DNA from: PALSA-1353 sp050012375 | GTDB taxonomy: Bacteria > Planctomycetota > Phycisphaerae > Tepidisphaerales > Tepidisphaeraceae | DNA length: 64,000 nt | Assembly: GCA_050012375.1 (NCBI GenBank) | Contig: JBEKHH010000017.1 | Coordinates: 1 to 64,000 of the forward strand | Direction: 5' to 3' | Shown here: piece after piece, positions 38,424 through 47,911 of the stretch | Position numbering within the stretch: position 1 is the stretch's first letter | How the letters are laid out: every line of letters begins with the position of its first letter | The notes under the pieces: generated by a model | Databases searched by the model: none | What the model was told of the DNA's origin: nothing | What the model saw: only the letters and a program-made list of their open reading frames with translations | Program-made: the position numbers and the translations under genes

Positions 38424-38804
38424 ATGCCACGTTCAACCGGCGGCGCGACGCACAGCCGCAAACGCAAACGAGTCTTGAAAGCCGCCCGCGGATTCCGCGC
38501 CGCTTCCGGAACGCTGTATCGTCCGGCCATCGAATTCACCCGCAAGGCGGGCGTTTACGCCTACCGCGACCGCCGCCAGCGCAAACGCCATTTCCGAACC
38601 CTGTGGATCACGCGTCTGGGCGCGGCCCTGCGCGCCCGCGGCATCCACTACAACCGTTTCATCCCCGCACTCGTCCTGGCCGGCATCGAATTGAATCGCA
38701 AGATGCTTAGCGAACTGGCCATCGTCGATCCCGCGGCCTTCGACGCCATCGTTGAAAAAGTCCGCCCGCATCTGGTTCAGCCGACGGCCAAGGCGACGGC
38801 CTGA
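38424..38804 (+). CDS. rplT: Ribosomal protein bL20
   Basis: A 126-residue bL20 that binds 23S rRNA early in large-subunit assembly. Signature segments are HSRKRKRVLKAARGFRAASG, RDRRQRKRHFRTLWITRLGA and GIHYNRFIPALVLAGIELNRK. In several bacteria L20 also represses its own operon by binding the mRNA leader. The gene converges on a methyltransferase gene 17 bases away. Confidence 0.96.
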   Translation: MPRSTGGATHSRKRKRVLKAARGFRAASGTLYRPAIEFTRKAGVYAYRDRRQRKRHFRTLWITRLGAALRARGIHYNRFIPALVLAGIELNRKMLSELAIVDPAAFDAIVEKVRPHLVQPTAKATA

Positions 38805-38821
38805 TCGCGCGACGAGGCTCC

Positions 38822-39592
38822 CTATCGCTTCAGCACCAGACCCTGACCCGTCGGCAGTTCGAGAACGGCGTGATTGCGCTTACGCATGAACTCCAGTTCC
38901 GCCACGGTCTGATCGCGATTGCAAACCCATCCGAAATCGTCGAGCACAATCAAACCGCCCGGACTGACGCGGTCAAACAGGCGCTCCAGCGCCAATATCT
39001 CGGCCCGCGCCGAATTCATGTCGATGTGGAGATACGCGATGGCCCGGGGCGACTCCCGCTCCAAGGATGCCGGCACAATTCCTGGAATGATTTTCACGTT
39101 GGGATATTGGGCGAACGTCCGTCTCACCTCCGCGAGCCACGTCGAGGGATCTTCCGTATACGCGGGGTTCCACAGCCTCCGCTCTTTTTCCGTGGAGGTT
39201 TCCTCGGGGAGGCCGGCAAACGTATCGTACAGATAGAAGGCCTTGCCAACTTTTGCGAAGTCGAGGTATTTGCAAAGAACGGCCGACGAAAGGCCTTGAA
39301 ATACGCCGCATTCGACGAAATCGCCCGGAATTTTCAGCGCATGATTCGCGGCCCAGGCCAGCACGTGCAGCCGCCACACCAGGCTCTTGTCATGCTCGGT
39401 GATCGCGGTCGAATTGAAACTTTCCGTGAATTGCCGGTCGTCCAGGAAGCTCAGGTTCCTGCCCATCGCCATGAGCATGTCGTTGGCGAAAAAGCAGCCC
39501 GGGTAAAGCTCCGCGATGTCTTTCAGCGCCTGGTTGAACGTTTGGAGCTTGTCGGGTGGAATCCAATAGAACATCCGGCTCCCTGCGGGCAA
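38822..39592 (-). CDS. TylF/MycF-family methyltransferase
   Basis: A 256-residue SAM-dependent methyltransferase of the TylF (macrocin O-methyltransferase) family. PGDFVECGVFQGLSS is the SAM-binding motif I, FYLYDTFAGLPEET is family-typical, and IAYLHIDMNSA and GLIVLDDFGW carry conserved Asp residues for metal binding. It may methylate a surface sugar; the glycosyltransferase genes nearby are consistent with this. The first M at 39592 could be replaced by ATG at 39574 (MFYWIPPDK). It follows the mlaD-like gene by 43 bases. Confidence 0.82.
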   Translation of the reverse strand: MPAGSRMFYWIPPDKLQTFNQALKDIAELYPGCFFANDMLMAMGRNLSFLDDRQFTESFNSTAITEHDKSLVWRLHVLAWAANHALKIPGDFVECGVFQGLSSAVLCKYLDFAKVGKAFYLYDTFAGLPEETSTEKERRLWNPAYTEDPSTWLAEVRRTFAQYPNVKIIPGIVPASLERESPRAIAYLHIDMNSARAEILALERLFDRVSPGGLIVLDDFGWVCNRDQTVAELEFMRKRNHAVLELPTGQGLVLKR

Positions 39593-39635
39593 TTGTTGGC
39601 CAATACAAGCTGACGCGTCATTCTACCGCGGGCTA

Positions 39636-40622
39636 CTACTTCAAGCGGAGGTCCACGCCTTCCTCTTCCCACTGCTCGACCAGGCGTTTGAGATCCGTCA
39701 CCGTTGCATCGAGTTCGCGTGCGCTGTCCACCAGCGCCTGGTACAGTTTCGGGTCGTTTACGAGCAGGCCCGCGGTGCCCTGAGCCTTGTCGATCTTCCG
39801 GGCAATGCTCTGGACGCTGGACAGCAAGCTCGCAATCTGGGTGAGGCGGTCGCCCACCTGTTTGCTCAAGTCGTCAATGCGCAATTGCGCGTCCTTGAAT
39901 GTGGCCGACGCGGCGCTGGTCGTGCTTTGAAGGTTGTCGGCCAGATGATTCAGCTTCTCCGTGGTGCTGTGGATATTGGCGATGGCGGCCTTCAAGTCGC
40001 CGCGCGTCTTCGGGTCGCCCAGCACGGACTGAAGCGAATCGAACACCTGTCCCACTTTCTCGGCCTGCGTGGCGATCGTCTTGATCGTCTTATCCAGGTC
40101 TTCGATGGCGCCGGATTCCCGAAGCTGCTTGGCGGTCTTGCGAATCTCCTCGCTCATTCCCGTGATTTCGGTGGCCGTCTGTGACACCGAGGGGGGGAGC
40201 AGATTGAGCCCCACGTATTGCGCGCTGATGATTTCGTTCGCCGCCAGCACTCCACGCGCGTGATCGCCGACAAAGTCAAGGCTGATAATGGAGGCCTCTC
40301 CGAGCGCGCTGGTCTGCATTATCTCCGCCCGCAGGTTAGCCGGAAGCGGAGGCTCCCGATCCACCAGGGCATCGACCGTCACGCCCATGCCGTCGGGATT
40401 TCGGCTCAACGAGGTCACCCGCCCCACGCTCACGCCCAGATATTCCACGGCCGATCCCTGCGACAGCCCGTCGGCGCGCGCTGTCAAGAAATGCAGCGGG
40501 AGCTGCGGGGGAGAGAACAGCTCCGCCGTTCTGCTGCTGAATTTCAGCGCCATCCAACCGAACACAAGAAGGGCGCCCAAAACCGTCACCCCAACGAGAA
40601 TGTTGCGCTGATAGGTGGCCAT
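39636..40622 (-). CDS. MlaD-like MCE-domain protein
   Basis: A 328-residue protein with one N-terminal membrane segment (ILVGVTVLGALLVFGWMALKF), an MCE domain at about 37-130 (LPLHFLTARADGLSQGSAVEYLGVSVGRV), and a long helical C-terminus (about 150-310) with coiled-coil character. MCE proteins form hexameric channels that pass phospholipids between inner and outer membranes. Third gene of an mlaE-mlaF-mlaD set. The C-terminal helices suggest a longer tunnel, as in PqiB or LetB types. Confidence 0.88.
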   Translation of the reverse strand: MATYQRNILVGVTVLGALLVFGWMALKFSSRTAELFSPPQLPLHFLTARADGLSQGSAVEYLGVSVGRVTSLSRNPDGMGVTVDALVDREPPLPANLRAEIMQTSALGEASIISLDFVGDHARGVLAANEIISAQYVGLNLLPPSVSQTATEITGMSEEIRKTAKQLRESGAIEDLDKTIKTIATQAEKVGQVFDSLQSVLGDPKTRGDLKAAIANIHSTTEKLNHLADNLQSTTSAASATFKDAQLRIDDLSKQVGDRLTQIASLLSSVQSIARKIDKAQGTAGLLVNDPKLYQALVDSARELDATVTDLKRLVEQWEEEGVDLRLK

Positions 40623-40648
40623 CCTCTATTTCCTTATTCAACAATGGA

Positions 40649-41428
40649 TCAATTTTTATCCGAGGGTCCAAGCGTCTGCAATTCCTGCAGGCTCGCTTCG
40701 CCGAGAACGAACCGCTTGACCGTTTCGTTATCCGTATTGCGAACTTCCTCGGAAGTTCCGTCGAAGATCAGTTTCCCATCAAAGAGCATGACGATTCGGT
40801 CGGCGACCTTGAACGCGCTGTTCATGTCGTGCGTGACGACGATGCTGGTGACGTGCAACTCGTGCTGCAGCTTGAGAATCAGCTCGTTGATCACGTCGGC
40901 TCGGATCGGATCCAGTCCCGTCGTGGGCTCGTCGTAGAGAATCACTTCCGGATCCAGCGCGATCGCCCGCGCCAGAGCCACCCGTTTGCGCTGGCCGCCC
41001 GACAGCTCCGCCGGCATTTTTTTGGCGGCATCCTGCAGGCCCACCATCCGCAGCTTTTGTTTGACAATTTCCGCAATCTCCTCCGGCTTCCTATTGGTGT
41101 GCTCGACGAGCGGGAACGCCACGTTCTGGGCGACATTATTGGAATCGAACAGGGCGCCCTGCTGAAAGAGGAACCCGAACCTCTGGCGCACCTTCATCAG
41201 CGCGCGTTCCGGCAGGTTGTCGATGCGCTGGCCGGAAAACCAGACCTCGCCCCAGTCCGGCTTGAGCAGACCGACTATGTTTTTCAGGATCACGGTTTTC
41301 CCGCTGCCGCTGACGCCGATGATCACCAGGCATTTCCCCTTCTCGATCTGGAGGCTGACGTCGTTGAGCACCTCCAGCCGGCCGAATCGTTTGAAAATGT
41401 GCCGCAGTTCAATCAGGGCCATAAGCAT
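40649..41428 (-). CDS. MlaF-like ABC transporter ATPase
   Basis: About 259 residues from ATG at 41428 (MLMALIELRHIFKRFG). Walker A is GVSGSGKTV, the signature LSGGQRKRVALARAI, and Walker B VILYDEPTTGLDPI. The longer reading from 41491 would run into the mlaE gene and is rejected. In the Mla system this ATPase powers lipid transfer through MlaE and MlaD. Spacing to mlaE is seven bases and to mlaD 26 bases. No MlaB STAS-domain gene is present. Confidence 0.9.
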   Translation of the reverse strand: MLMALIELRHIFKRFGRLEVLNDVSLQIEKGKCLVIIGVSGSGKTVILKNIVGLLKPDWGEVWFSGQRIDNLPERALMKVRQRFGFLFQQGALFDSNNVAQNVAFPLVEHTNRKPEEIAEIVKQKLRMVGLQDAAKKMPAELSGGQRKRVALARAIALDPEVILYDEPTTGLDPIRADVINELILKLQHELHVTSIVVTHDMNSAFKVADRIVMLFDGKLIFDGTSEEVRNTDNETVKRFVLGEASLQELQTLGPSDKN

Positions 41429-41435
41429 CCGTGCT

Positions 41436-42263
41436 TCAACTCCCGAAGACGCTTCGGGATCCGTACAGGGCGACGTACCAGTCATGCGCAATTTGCGCGA
41501 AGAAGAAATTCATGATGATGATGGACATGAAGCTGGCAACGAACGATTCGGTGCAGGCGCGTCCCACTCCGTTAGCGCCCGCGCCGCAGTTGAAGCCTTT
41601 GAAGCAACTGATCAGAGCGATCGCCCCTCCGAAAAAGATCGACTTGGTAATCCCTTCGTTGATCTGCCACAGCTCCACGCCGCGCTGGGCATAATGCCAG
41701 AACGATCCCGACGGCACCCCCATGATCCTTACGCTAATGAACCATCCGCCGATGATTCCCGTGATATCGCTGTAAATCGTCAAAATCGGCGTAAGCAACA
41801 GGCAGGCGAGAAACCGAGGCACGACCAGGAAGCGGATGGGATCGGTTCCCATGACCCGCAGCGCGTCGAGCTGCTCCGTGACGTTCATCGTTCCCAGTTC
41901 CGCCGTCAACGCCCCGCCCACCCGCCCGGCGAGCATCACCGACGCCAGCACCGGACCGATCTGCTTCACCACCGACAGAATGATGACGCTACCCATGCGA
42001 TCTTCCTGGCCGACGGCTTTGAACTGGCTGTAGGTCTCAACGGCCATGACCATGCCGATGAACGCCCCCGTGATGCCAACAACCGGCAGCGTCCGGACGC
42101 CGATCTCGTACATCTGGGGCAGCAGCAGCCGCAGGTTCCTCCATCTCCCACCGCCCATACAGAGCCACAACAACGTGCGGCCGGCGAAGTCACAGAATTC
42201 GCCAAACGCCGCCAGAGCGTTGTTCGCCGTCTGTCCAACTCTTTCGATGAACTTCGTTGCCAT
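41436..42263 (-). CDS. MlaE-like lipid transport permease
   Basis: A 275-residue permease of the MlaE/YrbE family. Hydrophobic segments include TLPVVGITGAFIGMVMAVET, and the family motif AELGTMNVTEQLDALRVMG is complete. RFLVVPRFLACLLLTPIL and the late IAHDWYVALYG also fit. It forms the inner-membrane core of the lipid transporter. First gene of the set; 117 bases upstream separate it from the TPR-glycosyltransferase gene. Confidence 0.92.
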   Translation of the reverse strand: MATKFIERVGQTANNALAAFGEFCDFAGRTLLWLCMGGGRWRNLRLLLPQMYEIGVRTLPVVGITGAFIGMVMAVETYSQFKAVGQEDRMGSVIILSVVKQIGPVLASVMLAGRVGGALTAELGTMNVTEQLDALRVMGTDPIRFLVVPRFLACLLLTPILTIYSDITGIIGGWFISVRIMGVPSGSFWHYAQRGVELWQINEGITKSIFFGGAIALISCFKGFNCGAGANGVGRACTESFVASFMSIIIMNFFFAQIAHDWYVALYGSRSVFGS

Positions 42264-42380
42264 GGCGGGAAATCATACGACCGGCGCGCGCCGCTGGCCA
42301 GTGTGGGCACTAACCAGAATTCAAAAATCCAAATCCCGGGTCCAAATTCGAATCCGTAGAATCCTCCCCCGGCAGCGCCG

Positions 42381-43781
42381 TCAGCTTGGAATATCGGACG
42401 TGGCAGGTCCGTCCGATCGGCGGCTATCGATTTCCCGCCCGAGCGCTTCAGCCACGCTGGCGATAACCCCGCTCCAATCATCCGCGCGATTCCGGCGAAA
42501 CAATTGCATCGTGGGATACCACGGACTGTCCGAGCGCTCCAGCAGCCATCTCCAATCCGGCGGCGTGGACAACAGCAGCCATGTTCGCTTTCCGATGGCC
42601 CCGGCAAGATGGGCAACGGCCGTGTCCACGGTGATCACCAAATCCAAATTCGCCATCAGCCCGGCCGTATCGGCAAAATCATCCAACTGGTCTGTCCAGT
42701 CAATCAAGCGGCCGGCGAAGGCGCCGTCGGCAATTTGTGCGCGAGGCGGGCCTTTTTGAAGGCTATAAAAGGACGCGCCGGCGATATCCTTCAAACCGGC
42801 CAATTGATTTAGCCGCATCGAACGGTTGCGGTCGTTGATGTGCATCCTTCGGCCGGCCCAAACCAGCCCCACGCGCAGCGATCGCCCGCCATCGTTAAAC
42901 CGCCGGCCCCACAGACGCACCAACTCCGCAGGCGCCGCGAGATACGGCGTTGGCGCGGGAATCGCTGCCAGCGTTGTCCCCAGGGCCAGCGGAAGGCTCA
43001 GAATCGGAAAATGGACATCAAATGACGGCAGCGGCTGGCCGGCAATTGCAACCTTCACCCCTTGCACCGAATGCTGAAAGAGGCGAACCAGCGGCATAAA
43101 GACTTCTAAAACAACTTTCGCTCCCCGCTCCAAAACCCGTGGAACATAACGAACGAACTGGATGACATCCCCCAGCCCCTGTTCGCCCCAGAGCAAAATG
43201 GTCTTCCCACCCAAATCCCCGCCATCCCACCTCGCCGCGGAGAATTCCCGCGCCGCAATCGGCGATTTCAGGCGGGTTCGCCATTCGTATTCTTTCCATC
43301 CGCGTTCAAAATCCCCATGAAGCAACAACTGGATCGCTAGGTTGTAGTGGGCCTCGGCATAGTCCGGCCGAATTTCCAACGTCCGCGCCATCGCCGCGGC
43401 GGCCTCGCCCTGACGTCCGGCGTCAATCAACGCGCTGGCGAGGTTCAGGTACGCCTCCGCGTAATCCGCTTCCAGTTCGATCGCCCGCCGGGCTTCGGCA
43501 ATCGCCTCGTCGGTCTTTCCCAATCGGCGGCAGGCGGCGGCAAGGTTCTTGTGATACTCGGCAAAGTCCCCGTTCAAGCGCACCGCACGCCGGAACAATT
43601 CCTCCGCCTCCTCCATCCGATCGCTCTTGGCACAAATCGAACCCAGCAGATTCGGCACATCCGGCTGCTGGGGCGCTTCGATCAACAGACGGCGATAGAT
43701 CTTCTCCGCCTCGGCAACTCGCCCCGCGAGTTCGTGCTCGATCCCAACCCGCAACAAGCTCTTGGTCTCAGCTTCCGACAT
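42381..43781 (-). CDS. TPR-repeat protein with glycosyltransferase-like C-terminal domain
   Basis: A 466-residue protein. Residues about 5-160 hold four to five tetratricopeptide repeats (AEAEKIYRRLLIEAPQQPDV, EEAEELFRRAVRLNGDFAEY and others). Residues about 185-450 resemble the GT9/GT41-type domain often fused to TPRs: LWGEQGLGDVIQFVRYVPRV, RVGLVWAG, and NLDLVITVDTAVAHLAGAIG. Such proteins are common in planctomycetes and may glycosylate proteins or surface glycans; the substrate is unknown. It begins three bases after the KDPG aldolase gene ends. Confidence 0.85.
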   Translation of the reverse strand: MSEAETKSLLRVGIEHELAGRVAEAEKIYRRLLIEAPQQPDVPNLLGSICAKSDRMEEAEELFRRAVRLNGDFAEYHKNLAAACRRLGKTDEAIAEARRAIELEADYAEAYLNLASALIDAGRQGEAAAAMARTLEIRPDYAEAHYNLAIQLLLHGDFERGWKEYEWRTRLKSPIAAREFSAARWDGGDLGGKTILLWGEQGLGDVIQFVRYVPRVLERGAKVVLEVFMPLVRLFQHSVQGVKVAIAGQPLPSFDVHFPILSLPLALGTTLAAIPAPTPYLAAPAELVRLWGRRFNDGGRSLRVGLVWAGRRMHINDRNRSMRLNQLAGLKDIAGASFYSLQKGPPRAQIADGAFAGRLIDWTDQLDDFADTAGLMANLDLVITVDTAVAHLAGAIGKRTWLLLSTPPDWRWLLERSDSPWYPTMQLFRRNRADDWSGVIASVAEALGREIDSRRSDGPATSDIPS

Positions 43782-43784
43782 CGA

Positions 43785-44438
43785 TTATTTTGTCCGCGCC
43801 GCACGGATGGTCTCGACGAACGCCCTGGCGTTAGCCGTCACGCTCGTCCAGTCATTCCGGGCCAGCGCATCCTTGCTGATCAGCGACGATCCCGCGCCAA
43901 CGAAAACCGCGCCCGCTCTGATCCAGTCGCCGGCGTTTTTCACGTCCACACCGCCCGTCGGCGTCAGCCGCAGTTGCGGAAGGGGCGCCAGAAGGTCCTT
44001 GAAATACTGTGGCCCCAGCCCCGTGGAGGGGAATACCTTCACCACGTCCGCCCCGGCCCGCCAGGCGCGCAGAATTTCCGTCGGCGTGAACGCGCCGGGA
44101 ATCACGATCTTGCCGCATTGCTGCGCCGCCGACACGATCTTCTCGTCAAACATGGGCGAAACGACGAACTGCGCCCCGGCCGCGATCGCATCCCGCGCCG
44201 TCGCCGCGTCCAGGACCGTTCCCACGCCCAGGACCGCCCTGTCCCCAAAGCGATTTGCCAGCATCTCAATTCCCTCAATCGCATTGGGCGTGCTCAGGGT
44301 CACTTCGATCGCCGGCACTCCCCCGGCCAAAAGCGATTCAGTGATGCCGACGAGTTGATCCTTGGAATGGGCCCGGATGACCGCCACAACCCCCGCGTCG
44401 GCGATCTGCTTCAGAAATTGATCCTTGGTTTTGCTCAC
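43785..44438 (-). CDS. eda: KDPG/KHG aldolase
   Basis: A 217-residue class I aldolase cleaving 2-keto-3-deoxy-6-phosphogluconate (Entner-Doudoroff) or related keto-acids. GVVAVIRAHSKDQ, IEVTLSTPNAI, GVGTVLDAATARDAI, FVVSPMFD and DVVKVFPSTGLGPQYFKDL (with the Schiff-base lysine) are all present. The start is GTG at 44438 (reading VSKTKDQFLKQI); the longer ORF to 44657 runs into the efflux gene. No edd or kdgK is adjacent, so sugar-acid catabolism elsewhere is likely. Confidence 0.9.
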   Translation of the reverse strand: MSKTKDQFLKQIADAGVVAVIRAHSKDQLVGITESLLAGGVPAIEVTLSTPNAIEGIEMLANRFGDRAVLGVGTVLDAATARDAIAAGAQFVVSPMFDEKIVSAAQQCGKIVIPGAFTPTEILRAWRAGADVVKVFPSTGLGPQYFKDLLAPLPQLRLTPTGGVDVKNAGDWIRAGAVFVGAGSSLISKDALARNDWTSVTANARAFVETIRAARTK

Positions 44439-44490
44439 GAAGTTGTTGCAGCAAAGCACCCGGCCGGAAAAAGTCGCCGGGTGTTCCCGA

Positions 44491-45975
44491 TCACTCCCAC
44501 CCGCCGCCCAGCGCCTTATAGAGCGCCACCAGATCGGCCGAGACCTGCTGCTCGCTCTGCGCCAGCGCATCTTGCGTCGCGAAAAGGCTGCGCTGGGCGT
44601 CCAGAACGCTGAGAAAATCGGCGCTGCCCTTTTGGAACAGTTCCATCGACAGATCAAGCGCCCGCTGATTGGCGTCCACCGCCTCCTGCACCGACTGCAA
44701 TCTCACTTGTTCCCGGTTGTAGGCCACCAGCGCGTCCTCCACGTCTTCCATGCTTTGCAGCACCGCCTTGCGATACGCCTGAAGCGCTTCCGCCTGCCGC
44801 GCGGTCTGCACGTCGATGTTCGAACTCACTTTCCCGGCATTGAAGATGTCCCAGGTAACCCCCGGCACGATCTGGTAAGTTCGGCTGGTGTAGTCAAACA
44901 ACCGCTTCAAAGATTGCGATTCCACTCCCAGCGCTCCGGTGATGGAGAATTTCGGGTACAAATCAGCCGTCGCCACGCCGATCTGCGCTGTTGCCGCCGC
45001 CAGCTGCCGCTCGGCGCGGCGGACGTCCGGCCGACGCCGCAGCAATTCGCCCGGCAAACCCGGCGGCACGCTCGCGGGGCCGACGGGAATCGCCGCCGTG
45101 ACGCTCAATTCATCCGACAGAGAGCCGGGGTCCTGTCCCAGCAAAATCCCCAGATGATGGATCGTCTGGCGAACCTGCGCTTGCAGCGTCGGAATCGCCG
45201 ACGCCGTCGTCGCCACTTGCGCCTCCTGCTGCGCCACGTCCAGATAGGGGATCAGCCCTCCCTCGGCCTTGCGGCGAGTCAAATCCAGGGTCTGCTGCTG
45301 GCTCTGAAGATTCCCCTGAGCGATCTCCAGCTCGCGTTGCGCTCCCCGCAGTTCGACGTAATTGACCGCCACTTCTGCCAGCAGCGACACCAGCACGTCC
45401 CGCCGATCCCATTGGGCCGCCTGAACGCTGTAGTTTGCCGATTCGATGGCCCGGCGCGTCCCGCCGAATACATCGATTTCCCAAGTCGCATCAAACCCCG
45501 CCTGCCACAAATCGGATTCAATTCCCGGAAAGGCGCCGCCGCCTGACGAGGCAAAGGCCGCCACTCCAGGCAGATTCTGACTTTCACGTTCGTGCGTATA
45601 GCTCCCTTGGGCGCCGACATCGGGAAACAGCCCCGAGGCCTGTATGCCCCGATTGGCCCGCGCCTCGCGAATCCGCGCTTCCGCCGCAAGCACGTCCGGG
45701 TTGTTCTTCACCGCCCGATCAATCAATCCGTTCAGCGTCGGATCGTTCAGCGTTGTCCACCAGCGCAGATAGTCCGGCTGGATCACGCCCTGCGTGGCGC
45801 CGCGCGTCGTCGGCTGCGTCGCCGAGGCGATCTCCTCATACTGCCCCGGAGTCTTCATCTCCGGCTGCTTGTAATCCGGCCCGACCGCGCAGCCCCACAA
45901 TGCCAGCAGGACCGCCGGAAGGATTGCGAAGCGTTGTTTCGCTCCGGCCAATGGCGTCTTCAGGGAAAAAATCAT
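44491..45975 (-). CDS. TolC/NodT-family outer-membrane efflux lipoprotein
   Basis: A 494-residue outer-membrane channel with a lipoprotein signal (LPAVLLALWGCAVGPDYKQP), the normal start of NodT-type proteins. Two long repeated helical OEP domains follow, with RRPDVRRAERQLAAATAQIG and LARRKAEGG-like segments. It forms the exit duct of a tripartite exporter. It is the last gene of an operon with an adaptor, ATPase and permease, following the adaptor gene by 57 bases. Confidence 0.9.
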   Translation of the reverse strand: MIFSLKTPLAGAKQRFAILPAVLLALWGCAVGPDYKQPEMKTPGQYEEIASATQPTTRGATQGVIQPDYLRWWTTLNDPTLNGLIDRAVKNNPDVLAAEARIREARANRGIQASGLFPDVGAQGSYTHERESQNLPGVAAFASSGGGAFPGIESDLWQAGFDATWEIDVFGGTRRAIESANYSVQAAQWDRRDVLVSLLAEVAVNYVELRGAQRELEIAQGNLQSQQQTLDLTRRKAEGGLIPYLDVAQQEAQVATTASAIPTLQAQVRQTIHHLGILLGQDPGSLSDELSVTAAIPVGPASVPPGLPGELLRRRPDVRRAERQLAAATAQIGVATADLYPKFSITGALGVESQSLKRLFDYTSRTYQIVPGVTWDIFNAGKVSSNIDVQTARQAEALQAYRKAVLQSMEDVEDALVAYNREQVRLQSVQEAVDANQRALDLSMELFQKGSADFLSVLDAQRSLFATQDALAQSEQQVSADLVALYKALGGGWE

Positions 45976-46032
45976 GTTAAACCTTCACTCATCCAACGAT
46001 TTCAACCAAACGTCTCCGTGCGGCAGCGCAAT

Positions 46033-47127
46033 TCACGGGGCGCATTCGATAAAGACGTCCATCTGCTGCCCGACATAGATCGGCTTTTTGCCGGCGTCAA
46101 ACGTATAAAGCACCTGAAGGACGCGCGTATCGACTCGCTCCGTGCTGTCGCCCGTCAGCGATTTCTTGGGAACGACAAACGGTTCAATTCGATAGAATTT
46201 CAGTTCACAGCCGATTTCCCGGTTGCCGCGAAGATACGCCACCGCACGGGTGTCCCCGTCCCGAGGCACCCGCCAGGCGTCGTTCTCATCCACGTCCGTG
46301 CGAACCACCAGCTTTCTCACATCGCCGATCAGCATCAGCGGCGTTTCCAATTCGCCTGCGGCCGCATATTCTCCAACGTGCAACTTCACTTGCAATACCT
46401 CCCCGTCCACCGGGGCCGTCACCGTCAGCCGATCCATCAGAACCCGATCGCTCTCCACCTGCGTTTGGGCCGATTGTAATTGCGCTCGCGCGGTTTGTAT
46501 GTCGGCGGCGGCCACTTTCAGGTCCTGATCCCATGACCCGGCCCTGAGCAGCGCGAGGTTCGCCTGCGATTCGGCCAGGTGGGCCTGGGCCACATCCACC
46601 GCGTGACGGCGGCGATCGAGATCGTCCTGGCTGATGGCCCGGGCATCGGACACGCTTTGGAGCAATCGCAGTTGATCGCGAGCATCCTCCAGACTATGCA
46701 GATCGGCGTCGGCGCGAGCCTGGGCCGGGGGAATTTCCTCCGGCCGCGGCATCTGCTTCAGGCGGTCGTACCTGGCCTGCGCCGCCGCAAGCAGGGCCTC
46801 CTGGGCCGTCACCGCCGCCCGCTTGGTCGCCAGGTCCGCCTGAAGTTCCCGGTCGTCGATCTGCCACAATGGCTGGCCCTTGGCGACCGTGTCGCCGACT
46901 TTCACGAATACCTGCTTGACGACTCCGGGAACGACCGCGCCGACTTGGATGTTCTCACTGAACGCCTCCACGATGCCGGCGCCCGAAACCGAATTGGCGA
47001 ACGGCGCCCGGCTCGGCTCGGGCGTTAGCGCAGCCAGCGCCGCCGGGTGGCTTCCATTGACCACCATGTGGATCATGAAAATCACCCCGGCGACCGCCAC
47101 AAGGGGAAGAAATATTTTTCGAATCAT
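46033..47127 (-). CDS. HlyD/DevB-like periplasmic adaptor
   Basis: A 364-residue membrane-fusion protein with one N-terminal anchor (IFLPLVAVAGVIFMIHMVVN). A biotinyl-lipoyl half (IQVGAVVPGVVKQVFVKVGD) is followed by a long coiled hairpin (about residues 115-245) and the second lipoyl half (VTAPVDGEVLQVKLHVGEYA). It links the inner-membrane ABC transporter to the TolC-like channel. Resembles DevB of cyanobacterial DevBCA exporters. Confidence 0.88.
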   Translation of the reverse strand: MIRKIFLPLVAVAGVIFMIHMVVNGSHPAALAALTPEPSRAPFANSVSGAGIVEAFSENIQVGAVVPGVVKQVFVKVGDTVAKGQPLWQIDDRELQADLATKRAAVTAQEALLAAAQARYDRLKQMPRPEEIPPAQARADADLHSLEDARDQLRLLQSVSDARAISQDDLDRRRHAVDVAQAHLAESQANLALLRAGSWDQDLKVAAADIQTARAQLQSAQTQVESDRVLMDRLTVTAPVDGEVLQVKLHVGEYAAAGELETPLMLIGDVRKLVVRTDVDENDAWRVPRDGDTRAVAYLRGNREIGCELKFYRIEPFVVPKKSLTGDSTERVDTRVLQVLYTFDAGKKPIYVGQQMDVFIECAP

Positions 47128-47146
47128 GGCAACTCCGTGCTACGCG

Positions 47147-47896
47147 TCAGTTTCTTGTCAGGTCCGGCGAATTCGTGATCTTATGAATAACTCCGTCATC
47201 CATCTGCGCAATGCGATCGGCGAACTCGAAAATACGCGCGTCGTGAGTCACGATCACCAGAGTTCTGCCGTGGTGCATTCCCACGGATCGCAGCATCTCC
47301 ATCACCTGATGGCCGGTTTCATGATCCAGCGCGCTGGTCGGTTCGTCGCAAACGATGATCCTGGGATCGTGAATCAATGCCCGGGCGATGGCGACGCGCT
47401 GTTGCTGCCCGCCGGATAGGTCCCTGGGCAGCGATGTGTGCCGCTCTCCGAGTCCCACCTGTGCGAGGATTTCCCTGGCCTTGCTGATCGCCGCGGCCCG
47501 CCCGACGCCGTTGATGAGCAGCGGAACCGCCACATTTTCCGCCGCCGTCAGCGTCGGCAGCAGATTGAAGGCCTGAAAAACAAAGCCCACCGTCTGCCCG
47601 CGCCATCGCGTCTTTTCTCGCCCCGGCATCGACTTGAAATCCTGTCCGAAAACGCTGCACTTCCCGGCGTCGTGATCGAGAATCCCGGCGATGCAACTGA
47701 TCAGCGTCGTCTTGCCGCAGCCGGATGGACCGACCAGCATGAGCAATTCGCCGGTCTTCACATCCAGATCGATCCCGCGCAGTGCGGTGACCGCCCCTGC
47801 CCCGGTTCCGTAGGACTTGGTCAAGCCTTGGCAATGCACCGCCAACTCCGCCGAACGCGGAATGACGGGTGGGTATTCAGCAACGACGGCACTCAT
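47147..47896 (-). CDS. MacB/DevA-like ABC exporter ATPase
   Basis: A 249-residue ATPase with Walker A GPSGCGKTT, Q-loop region VFQAFNLLPTLTAAENV, signature LSGGQQQRVAIARALI, and Walker B IIVCDEPTSALDHETG. The AFNLLPTLTAAENVAVPL segment is typical of the LolD/MacB/DevA mechanotransmission family, which does not pass substrate through the membrane but drives the periplasmic side. It lies between the adaptor (19 bases) and permease (15 bases) genes. Confidence 0.92.
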   Translation of the reverse strand: MSAVVAEYPPVIPRSAELAVHCQGLTKSYGTGAGAVTALRGIDLDVKTGELLMLVGPSGCGKTTLISCIAGILDHDAGKCSVFGQDFKSMPGREKTRWRGQTVGFVFQAFNLLPTLTAAENVAVPLLINGVGRAAAISKAREILAQVGLGERHTSLPRDLSGGQQQRVAIARALIHDPRIIVCDEPTSALDHETGHQVMEMLRSVGMHHGRTLVIVTHDARIFEFADRIAQMDDGVIHKITNSPDLTRN

Positions 47897-47911
47897 CTTC
47901 GACTCATTCGT

